Shown: one piece after another, positions 37,331 to 47,045 of the stretch | How positions within the stretch are numbered: the first letter of the stretch is position 1 | Layout of the letters: every line of letters starts with the position of its first letter | The notes under the pieces: model-generated | The model's database searches: none | What the model was told of the DNA's origin: nothing | What the model saw: only the letters and a program-made list of their open reading frames with translations | Source of the DNA: Clytia hemisphaerica | Taxonomy: Eukaryota > Cnidaria > Hydrozoa > Leptothecata > Clytiidae | Assembly (NCBI GenBank): GCA_902728285.1 | Contig: CACVBU010001151.1 | Coordinates: 719,231 to 783,230, forward strand | Reading direction: 5' to 3' | Length of the DNA stretch: 64,000 nucleotides | Program-made: the position numbers and the translations under genes

Positions 37331-37669
37331 TTTCGCTGTTTTGCCGTTTTCACGAAACTATCCAGGTTTGGCTCTGACTAATTTAAACGAGCGTCTGTCC
37401 GAATTTTTTGATTTGATGTGTAGGTTTTTTAAGATAGTTTCATACGCATAACCGTGAAAGCTTTTCTAACTTATCGTTCTGACCTATTTTCATAAGTTCC
37501 CTACAATTACTATTTTGATCATGTTTGGTAATCAATCCGTAATCATCATATTTTTGTCCCTTACTTTGAAAGTCAAAATATGTCATTAAGGAAGTCATAA
37601 ATTTCTAGATAATTCACTAAGCCACATTTTGTACCAAAGAAAACAATGTTTAAAACGAGATATGTGTCC

Positions 37670-38060
37670 TGTACACTCGGGTACCTAATAGCCGGGGGGT
37701 TGGAAAAAATCTCAAAACTTAATAAGCGGGGGGGGTTGGAATAAAAATGTCCTGGGTGGAAAATTTTTGAAAAGGAGGCTAATACAGCAGAATTAGGACA
37801 AAAGAGGGAACTTTCAAAAACATTTTCCCAAAAATTAATAAGCGGGGGGGTCTGTATTTCTAAGCACCTCCAAAACAAGTGAATTATAGACTTAAAACTG
37901 GCTATTTGCAGCAAAGTAAGGGACTCCTCTTTTGACAGCTGAAAATATTTTCAAAAATTAATAAACAGGGGTCTTAATCGGTCGGGAGGTAAGAAGGGGA
38001 TTGACAAAAAATCGAAAAATTATTATCCGAGTTTAAAATATGGAAAGGAAATTGACCCCG
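37670..38060. repeat. G-run rich repeats related to the 38781 MITE
   Basis: The segment starts cactcgggtacctaatagcc and repeats phrases such as ttaataagcggggggg and aatgtcctgggtgga. The same phrases occur in 38781-38948, so this appears to be a longer or multiplied relative. Limits are approximate. Confidence 0.4.
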
Positions 38061-38780
38061 GTGTGAGAAATACACTCATTTTTTTTTGTAAGCATACGGT
38101 AAATTTCGGCTGAAGCTCACTATGCTTAAGTAAAGCTCAATTTTGAGCCTCGGCTTATGCTTAACCTATGCTTGGTAAAAAAATTATGAAGAAGGGGGGG
38201 TAAAAGTTTTCGCGCATTTTCCCCTCTCTTTAATCTTTTACTGTGTAAAGATTTGTTAATATTTTAGAGGAAATTTTATTCTTTACGGTCACAAAAACGA
38301 AAAGTTTAGAAAGTGTACATTTTTTAGAGACCAAGTTGTGTTATTTATAAGAAATTAAACAAAATAAAATCACCAATTTTGTTTGTAATTCTCTTCGTCA
38401 TTCTTCTGTTATTTTCTGAAGTTTTGGAAATTATGATTCTGAAAATTTCTTTGGCTGAGCCTCAAGGTATGCTTAGCATATGCTTAATTTTTCCGGAAAT
38501 CTGAGCTTCAGTATTCCCTTATAAACCAAACGTTATGGTTATAAAAAAAAAAATGAGTGTACACCGAAAATTTTTTTCATCTGAATTCCGTTACACATTT
38601 TTTTATAAACAACTTGAATTTTTGGATTTACTCAGAAATTGGCTGAAAACCTGCTTACATTTGAAGCACAAAACTTAAAATCTGTGTCAGTTCCGCTGGG
38701 ATCCCAAAAATTAAGTCCAAGAAAAAATTCCCGACAATTTTATTCAATAGACTAAAGATAATATTTATTTTCTCCAATTC

Positions 38781-38948
38781 TACTCTCGGGTACCTGATAT
38801 CCGAGGGGTTTGGAATAAGCAAGGATACTTTAAAAGCTTTAGCTGAAATCTTGGAATAACCGGGAGAGTTGGAATGAGAATGTCCTGGGCGGATAATTTT
38901 CGAAAAATTAATTAGCGGCCCACCCCGCTTATTAAGTACCCGAGAGTA
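38781..38948. mobile_element. 168-bp MITE with TACTCTCGGGTAC ends
   Basis: Left end tactctcgggtacctgatat; right end, reversed, ttactctcgggtacttaata. No clear target duplication. It lies in the right part of the CACTA element. Confidence 0.6.
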
Positions 38949-38949
38949 A

Positions 38950-39246
38950 TTAAATAGTGCCTGTGAGTTTAACCTAAGTTAACTTAACGTATGTAAACTA
39001 ACAAAGAAATAGAAATTTGCCTAGCTTCGGATGCTAAGTTTATCCGGAATTTGCCTAACTTCGTTAAACCTAAGAATGAAGCATCTTTAATTTGCAGCAT
39101 AATACGGAGTTTGCCGAGATGTGGCCTAGTTTACCGGGCGTATACGAAGTAGGTAAACTAACGGTCCGTCAAACTTAGAAAAACCAGTTTTCCGATAAGT
39201 TATCCGACATTCGTCCAACTCGAGAAAACTTAAATTTTTAGCCGTG
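38950..39246. repeat. Right subterminal repeats of the CACTA element
   Basis: Degenerate motifs recur: gtttaacctaagttaac, tatccggaatttgcctaact, cctagtttaccggg. The zone ends with tttttagccgtg at 39246. Shared motifs with 19817-20380 support both being ends of one transposon. Confidence 0.6.
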
Positions 39247-39713
39247 AAAAAAGAAGCAAATTGAACTACGCCCATAGTCCATTTGAGACATAGGGGGTAT
39301 AGGGGCATAGGGGCCCTCGTGGATTTTGATCTTTTTGATCAGTTTGATCAATTAGGGAACTTGAAGTCAAAAAGAAGCAAATTGAACTAAGCCCATAGTC
39401 CATTTGAGACATAGGGGTTATAGAGGCATAGGGGCCCTCGTGGATTTTGATCTTTTTGATCAGTTTGATCAATTAGGGAATTTGAAGTCAAAAAGAAGCA
39501 AATTGAACTAAGCCCATAGTCCATTTGAGACATAGGGGGTATAGAGGCATATGGGCCCTCGTGGATTTTGATCTTTTTGATCAGTTTGATCAATTAGGGA
39601 ACTTGAAGTCAAAAAGAAGCAAATTGAACTAAGCCCATAGTCCATTTGAGACATAGGGGGTATAGAGGCATAGGGGTCCTCGTGGATTTTGATCTTTTTG
39701 ATCAGTTTGATCA
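39247..39713 (-). repeat. 121-bp minisatellite array, remainder after the transposon
   Basis: Just under four units in the same orientation as 12214-19816. The first unit carries ctacgcccatag and the second ggttatagaggc, the same order of variants as at about 17829 and 17980. This continuity shows that one array was split by the CACTA insertion. After 39713 the sequence changes to unrelated AT-rich DNA. Confidence 0.9.
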
Positions 39714-41345
39714 GAGGTCTTAGAGAAGAAATGTTCAAAGTTTGATTGACTAAAGTAATTTTTTTTTAAGAAAAGCCCTGCTGGTAGACAAAAGCATTTT
39801 TCTACTACTTTGGCCCGATTCGCCAAATAATTTTAATCTTTGCCAAAGTATTTTCTTTAATTTGATAGAATAAAAATAAATTCAAACCACCTTGCTTTAG
39901 GTGAAATTTTTATAAACTCTTTCTTTATATAAGAACCAGTAAATTCGAGTTGAGTATTTTTTTGCACTTTCAGCCTCAAATTGTTCTTATTCTGTTCTTA
40001 CTTTTTGGTGGGGAAAAAGTTTTTTGAGCAAGAGATTTTCCATCCAAGATATATAATAAGAGTTTCACTGAATCTTGGCGAATTTTTTTTTATGTATACA
40101 GTATGGTGTATCTACACGTTTTTTTTTATATAAGAACAAAGTATATAAGAACATAAGGCTTCGAGAGGTCAAAGAATTAAAAACATGCTAAGAACATTTG
40201 TAGGCTTTAATAGTATAGAAATAAGGACATTTTAATTCAAGGCTAATTTGTGAGAGGACAAAATCATTCAACCAATCAAAATGGAGAAAATATACAGAAT
40301 AAATAATTAAAAAAAAAGTAATTAAAGGGAGATTGCGTTCCTTAAAGTTATACTTTTAAACAACTAATAACAAATTTCAGCACGTGTCTCTTCACCTGGC
40401 ATGAAATTTGATTGGTTAATAGTAGAACAAATAAAAGATCTGATTGGTCGATTTCTCTTTGTTTCGAGGAAGGGGTAATTATATTATGATGTAATTGGAA
40501 GGAACGAAGGGAATGAATAGATATTTTTAAGAGTACTGTATGGGCATTATGTACTTTCCATATAAAGGTTATTTCGGTTTCGGTCATTTTCCTTTTCAAA
40601 AAAGCGTTTGAAAGTTATGTTTTTGTTTTTTTCTGGGAAACATTTTTATCTTTGTTTTGATTATTTGCCAATATTTTTTCTCTTTCTGAGTGCTACTTTT
40701 TTATGAAGAGATTGTCATGTGGCTCATGGTAGCACATGTAAAAATAAATGAGAAAAGACATTACTTGACTATAGTATGTTGTTTCTGAGGCTCCCCCAGT
40801 CTACCTTGAATTCACACATTCACGCGCAATTTTTTCCTAATTCACGTATTCACGGGCAAAAAAATCGCATTTCACGTTCACGCAGAGAAAATTTGTAATT
40901 CCACAAAAAAATGTCAGACCTCTCCCTTAAAAGGTTGTATTTCAGGCTGATAGTATTAGCCAAATTCTGGAGCCGCTCGCTGCGCTGCCGTGCGCAGCTT
41001 GTAGGGACAAAAACTACTTTCGCTTTCGTTTTTAGGCGGCATTCGCAGATATTTGGTAAGAAAACAGTGAGACTCCCCCTTCTTTTTACCAGCAAAAAAT
41101 AGGAAAAAGAGATTGGATTTATGTTGGAACTTTTATTGGATTTCAAGAAAAAACCTCTTCCTAACGTTTATAATCACTCATAGTTTGGGGAATTTTCAAT
41201 TATCCCGGCCTCAGTCTTTGGCCTATAGCCTATGAACTTTTGTACTGTATATGCTTTATTTGGGCTATTACTTTTCGTAGAAAAACTTTTTCTGCCCACT
41301 TTGGGCCTCAGTTGAGTATGATAGGTAGATTTTGGGTTGGGAAAT
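39714..41345. other. AT-rich non-coding stretch of the giant intron
   Basis: No gene, RNA or clear repeat boundary is seen. Short open frames have no recognisable features. Phrases such as tatataagaaca recur near 40130 but do not form a tandem array. Confidence 0.4.
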
Positions 41346-42006
41346 TACGATGGCCCCGAGGTTTCTCCACTTCTAAAAAAAGTTCTGAAAGTTTCAAGAA
41401 GAGAAGTAAAAATTTAAAGAAGGGAAGTAAATATTTCGAGAAGGGAAGTAAAAATTTTAAAAAGGGAAGTAAAATGTCTTTAAGTATCGAAATTGTGATT
41501 AGATTTCTACATTGGCGAGCTGCCGAAATGGTTTTAACCCTTTTTAAATTGTTTAAAGCACAAGACAACGTCTAGAACACGTGATCCTACAACAAAGATT
41601 ATATAAATATAAGTACTCTCCCAAAGTGTTTTTATAATTTATGAAAAGCTTTATAACTTTTGCTTAAGGGATAGCTTTTAAACGTTTAATCACACTAATC
41701 AACATAATTGCCATTACAAACATCCTCTGGAGTCTGGTAAGGGGTCTCTCTGTAATAACAATAAACTTTCTACGACAGGGGTTGTAATCAAAACCACGTG
41801 GTATTTTTGTCATTTTTTAGTTCTCTTCTTCATTTTTCAAAGCTTGAAAGAGAAGTAAAAAAATCAAGAAGAAAAGTAAAATTTTCAGTGAAGTAATACA
41901 AAAAAAATTACTTCTCTTCTTAAAATTTTTACTTCCCTTCTTCATTTTTTACTTCTCTTCTTGAATTGTCTTTTTCTAGAAGTGGAGAAACCTCGGGGCC
42001 ATCGTA
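41346..42006. mobile_element. 661-bp element with TACGATGGCCCCGAGG ends and 6-bp duplication
   Basis: The first 27 bp (tacgatggccccgaggtttc then tccactt) are repeated inverted at the right end. GGAAAT flanks both sides (41340-41345 and 42007-42012). Inside each end are runs of gaagtaaaa/gggaagtaaa motifs in opposite orientations, typical of subterminal binding sites. The open frame across the left side is only a translation of these repeats. Confidence 0.8.
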
Positions 42007-42012
42007 GGAAAT

Positions 42013-43940
42013 AGGTAAAAAGTAAAATTATACATAAACATGTTTGAGTGTTTGAGAGTATTTTGACTTGACTTCATGTTATGTTTTTCTTATCTTTACC
42101 ACACCAAAATTATCCAACAAAATAGAATTTATAAATTATTTTCAAGCATAAAAATATTTGGCTGAAGCAAATTTTTTACAAATTTTATATATTTAATGAT
42201 AAAGTAAAAACGGATAAAACATCTCGAAATATTACTATTATAATTTTTATGACAGTACTTTATTCTGTTGGGAAGTTGTAAGCTTTTCCACCAAACAGAA
42301 TTGAGCACTGATAACTAATATAATCCAAATAAAAAAATAATTTCACACAGTGCTTTAGACATCATAACTTTGCCTGAAAATGCAATGACTACAAAGTGGA
42401 TTTTTACCGTCAAGGGCTCTAACCTGGGACAGTCTGACAAAACATGGGACAGCAATTTGGCAATCATTTTACCGAACCTTCAAAGTCATTTAAATTAACA
42501 TAGTCGCAAATCATAGAAAACAAACTTGTTGTCAACAGAGATTTAACAGTGAAAATACAGTCCAGAAAGTCAACCATCCCATGATATGACCACTCGTCCC
42601 AAGTTAGAGCTGTTGACGGTATGCCGGATATCCAAAACAATAACAATCCATTATATATGATATACACAGTCATGTCAATGTCGTAACATGCTTTCAATTT
42701 TTTGCGGTACTTTCAAAATTTCAGAATTTTTGGGCACTTTCTTCGGATTTGCTTATCCTTTTCTTTTCCTGGATCCAATCAAAACCTGCACGTAAAACGT
42801 ACCCCAAAATCAGTCACTTTTATAACATTATAACTTGGTCTTTGACGACTGGGAAGATTCAACGACAAAATTTTGAGAGTTAAAGTAAAGTTTATACTTC
42901 AGCGCAGTCAGTGATGAATCCGATATGACCGATGGTGTCTCAGCCATTTTTGAGATGAATAAAATGAATCGTGTTATATTTTATGCATATGCATAATGAA
43001 AGGGTGTCACTTGAAAATGGTGAAGCTGATGAATAGATGACAAATGTTCCTTTTCGATGAATATTGACATCTATATGGTATTGTGGCAGATGCATCGGTC
43101 TGGAAAGGCAACAACAACGGCTTATGTGGATGAAAAGACAAAAATTGCGTGGTATTGGTTTTTGCTATATGGAAATTATTTTTACTTTGAGTTAATGATA
43201 ACACTTCAACACCCCAGCTAGGATTCGAACCTAGTTGACTTGACCACAAGCAGGGTTGTGGGTTGATGAAAATGTGTAAAGTGTAAAGAATTAAACGTGG
43301 ACTTTAGGTGAATAGCTAGGGATTTAGTTTTGGCAAATGTGGTTCTTTTCAAACAAATAAGAGGACTGTATACTCAAAAGATGTTTTCCGCTGCGTTTAG
43401 ACCAAGTGGCATTTGTAATTTGGCATTTGTTCACAAGAGAATACTTTTAATCACAATTTTCATGTGCTTTCTATTGTCTATAATCCGCAGAGATAGACAG
43501 GATGTGTCTCCATTTGTGTAATGTTACTGTCAGAAAGGATTCCCTGATACCTGCGAAAATGTTATGTTAGAAAAACAGTGTAAAAACAGTCAAATATGTA
43601 AATAGCAAAGAGTTAAATCATGTTGACAAGAGAGAAGTTGGCTGCTGTAGCTCTGCTGCAAGCAAATTATACAAGAGAAAAAATAGCGCGGAAAAGAAAA
43701 TTAAGGGCTAAGCAAATGATGTTGTTTTGTCTTTTCCGGTAGTCAAGCCAAAGAAAAATAATGCTTATGAGAATACCATGTTTGCAGCTCTGGTACTAAG
43801 GGAAAGACGTTTCTTTATTGAAATTTTCTCGTTTGTCGACACGATCGAAGTAGCACAATCTTTTTCCATAAACAACTCTCACTCTCTTCTTGTTATATTA
43901 TGAAGGAATCGTCGTCGAACTTTTTTTAAATTGATGTAAT
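42013..43940. other. Non-coding stretch with a tRNA-like fragment
   Basis: No gene is seen. On the - strand near 43205-43245 there is ctaggttcgaatcctag, which is a perfect tRNA T-arm and B-box (GGTTCGAATCC). I could not fold the remaining arms or find a good A-box, so it may be a tRNA pseudogene or a SINE remnant. Confidence 0.35.
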
Positions 43941-44316
43941 TAAAACATTGAACGATAAGAAGTGCGTGATTCCAATTTGAAATGAACTTTTGATTGACGT
44001 CAATCTGGATCTTTTTTCTATCAACTCGAATTAACGTTACATGATAAACAGCCAATCAGATTCGTAGAAAGTCTCTACCAGAAATCCAAGATAGCGAACA
44101 TAGCTAATTATAGCTAATTATAGGTTATTACATATAATTATTTTATTTTTTCTCATTTGATATTTCCCGTCAGTTTTATAGAGACTTTCTACGAATCTGA
44201 TTGGCTGTTTATGATGTAACGTTAATTCGAGTTGATTAGAAAAAAGATCCAGATTGACGTCAATCAAAAGTTCACTTCAAATTGGAATCACGCATTTCTT
44301 ATCGTTCAATGTTTTA
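43941..44316. mobile_element. 376-bp fold-back element
   Basis: The left arm (43941 to about 44082, starting taaaacattgaacgataag) and the right arm (about 44178-44316) are near-perfect inverted repeats of about 140 bp. The AT-rich loop of about 95 bp contains tandem tagctaatta. Non-coding. Confidence 0.8.
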
Positions 44317-45050
44317 AGATTCAACTTTGTTGCCGTAGGCTAAGGCTACGGCAAAACTTGCAAATTTTAAAACGTATAGAAAAAACTGAATAGAAAACGT
44401 GCACACACTTTTAAAAAATAAAAAATGTCATTTTTTCTCTTTGTCTTGGTTCCTTTGTTTGATTTGAAATGACAGAAAAGGGGATTCCTTCGCTCAAAAT
44501 GGCATTTCAAATGCCAACGAAATGCCAAGACGCTGACATCATTAGGCAGTTGACAAACCGAACAATAGCGCGGAACAATAGAATTCAAAAGAATACTGCA
44601 AGCAATTACAAATGCCAGTTGGTTTAAACGCAGCCCGAACTTTAAAAATAAGCTAACAACAAATTCTATTGTACAATGAACGCGCTTCTTTTATATGTTC
44701 TCGTCACGTGACTAATCAATTATTCGCACTCCCCCGGCAACAACGTTTGGTAACTGTTTCTTCTTGCGACGTTCGAGTGTAAACTGCGTTCTAATCGTTT
44801 AAATCGTGAAATGGTTTTCTGTACTGTTATTTCAAATTCTGTGTAAGCGTTCAGCTCGTCGGATATGTCTTCATCGTCGGACAACTGCTCCATAATTTTA
44901 TCATCAAAGTCTTTTATCTTTTTTTATTTGCTTTCCAACGTGAGGGTCAAAAACTTCAGGGGAATGTGCTTTAATATTTATATCATTCTGTATTCTTTTA
45001 AACTTTGTATAATTATTTCGTAGATTGTTTTTAAAGGGCATAGCAAGAGT

Positions 45051-45396
45051 ACTTTATTGGATTGCATGAAAATTTCGGGGAATGAAAATTTCGCGGTTTC
45101 GCGGTCGAGTTAGAAAAACCGTGAAATTAAAATGCCGCGAATAAATGTATTTGGAGTTCAATGGGCGAAATTAAAATGCAAATTGAAATTGAAATGCAAT
45201 TTTTAGCTAAAAATCGTGCAATTCGAGTTATTTGTCCTAAAAAATACCTTAGAAACACAAGTAAGTACCCTTTTTTTTTGGATACCGCGAAATTCGCATT
45301 TCGGCTTCGGCCGCGAAATTAAAACGCCAACAAATGCAATTTTTGGCAAAGAAAACACGAAATTAAAATGGCCGCAAAATTTTCATGCAATAAAGT
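45051..45396. mobile_element. MITE-like element with TTGCATGAAAATTT ends
   Basis: The left end actttattggattgcatgaa and the right end tttcatgcaataaagt are inverted with a 5-bp difference. The interior is rich in aaattcgcg and gcgaaatt motifs in both orientations. Non-coding. Confidence 0.5.
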
Positions 45397-45481
45397 AAAT
45401 TTAAGAACATTTTTCATAAGTGGCGCATATGATAATATTTAACTGAGCAAAGTAGCGGAGTAGGACCAAGTTTGTAGTTTT

Positions 45482-46164
45482 CTAAAGTCTATTCACGATA
45501 AGTGTGCACTCTTTTTTCATTTACCGATAACTTTTGAAGGAATTCTTCAATCTTTATAAATTTGGTATCATTGGAAAGATATTAGTGAGTGGAACAATTT
45601 GAAATTAAAAAATTTTCAAAAAAATTCTAAAAATGAAGATGAAAATGAAGAAGAAAAAAATGAAGATCTTGTAGAAAAGTGCTATAACTACCATTTTACG
45701 TGAAGTGAATCCTTGATCATCGAACGTCATTATTGTGAAAAAACTTCTCAAAAATAATCATTCAGTCAAAAGATATCAAACAAAGTTATAAGCTGATTGA
45801 CGTCTAAAAACGCTGTTTTCTGCAGTTTTTTGCTGTTTTTTGGGGTCAATCACTTATTAACTTTGTATCATAACTTTATATTGAATAAATATCTTAATGA
45901 AATTTTTTCACAGTGATGATCTTCTAAGATCAAAGAATCTCTCCAGCGAAAATGAAAGTTATAGCAGTATTCTACAAGATCTTCATTTTTTTCTTCTTCA
46001 TTTTCATCTTCATTTTTGGAATTTTTTTAAGGATTTTTTTATTTTAAATTGTTCCACTCACTAATATCTTTCCATTGATACCAAATTTATAAAGATTGAA
46101 GAATTCCTTCAAAAGTTATAGGTAAAAGAAAAAAGAGTGCACACTTATCGTGAATAGACTTTAG
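45482..46164. mobile_element. 683-bp long fold-back element
   Basis: The two halves are inverted copies of each other over about 330 bp per arm, meeting near 45825. The ends are ctaaagtctattcacgataa and its inverse. It includes gaagatgaaaatgaagaag and the inverse. Such a transcript would form a very long hairpin. A decayed relative lies near 905-1180. Confidence 0.85.
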
Positions 46165-46314
46165 TGCTCTTTTTTAATAATGACGGATATTTTCCTGAGC
46201 GTCTTTTGAACGGAAGTACCATCGTAATTTCTCAATACTTGGAAACATTTAAATAATGTTGGAAATTTTCAAAGTTTTGGCACTATTTCATTATTTTTGG
46301 TAATATTTCTATGT

Positions 46315-46465
46315 ACCTTAAGGGAAAAAATTTTCGAGGGAAAAAACGCCAATTTTAGGGGTAAAATTTCAAAATTCAAGATTCTATGTGTTTCGCGGAA
46401 TTTAATTTCGCGGTTTTTCCAAAAAACGCGAAATTAAATCCCTCGAAAATTTCTTCCCTTAAGGT
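46315..46465. mobile_element. 151-bp MITE with ACCTTAAGGGAA ends
   Basis: The left end accttaagggaaaaaatttt then cgaggg is inverted at the right end with one base difference. The interior contains gcggaatttaatttcgcgg. Non-coding. Confidence 0.7.
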
Positions 46466-47045
46466 ATTCAACACCTTTCATTATTTGCGCTGCGCGCTCT
46501 AAATTTGATGCGTGATTTCAATATTTCCTGGGCGATTGCAATATTGTATATACTTTTCAGTCCCTGACTGTATTGCACTAAATGTGCGCGCAGCAAAATA
46601 TTGACATCGCGCAGAGAAAAAAATTAAACCGCGCAGCAAACTTTGAAATTGTACAGCAAATGTTGAAATCGAGATAAATATTTTCGTAAGAACAATGAAT
46701 GTTTCTTGGCTGTTTTAAAAGAACAATAAATATTTTGTTGTTCTTAAAAAGATGATTGAAAAAAATACCATGAAATCGTTAGTGGGATAATAAAATAATT
46801 TCATTTAGATAATGGCTTTTTTTGTCCAAAATACAATTCTAGGGCTTTTGAAAATGTTGGTGTTTCGCAAATTCAAAAAAGATGGTCGGCCCGGGATAGT
46901 TCAAGCGGGTATAACCATATTGAAATTCGAGCCGTTACTAACAACCCTGCGGGGCCCAGGGCGCCGGGCATACACCCGTCACAGTGACAAGCCGTCGAAG
47001 GATTGTAAAGGTGTCTGGTTACAGCTGAAAATTTAGACAAAATTA

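Larger units (their letters stand above)
19817..39246 (+). mobile_element. CACTA/EnSpm-type DNA transposon carrying a protein kinase gene (19.4 kb)
   Basis: The left end is CACGGCTGAAATAAAC. The right end, reversed, is CACGGCTAAAAATTTAAG. AAA lies on both sides (19814-19816 and 39247-39249). The 121-bp array is interrupted exactly here: left gaagtaaa, right aaaaaagaagcaaattg. The uninterrupted copy near 17809 reads gaagt plus six A plus gaagc, which is what remains when the element and one AAA are removed, so the 3-bp target duplication is direct. CAC...GTG ends and a 3-bp duplication are CACTA features. Inside are a transposase (24582-33634, +), an accessory gene (21114-24041, -), a kinase gene (34425-35465, +), subterminal repeats and several nested small elements. 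All three reading frames are open, so the copy may be recent. Confidence 0.85.

Noticed and set aside
41240-41575. 111-residue + strand open frame rich in Lys/Ser (KKGSKYFEKGSKNF)
   Set aside because: It translates the subterminal gaagtaaaa repeats of the 41346-42006 element.
43198-43245. tRNA gene on the - strand
   Set aside because: Only the T-arm and B-box are clear. The acceptor, D and anticodon arms could not be built, so it is noted as a possible fragment only.
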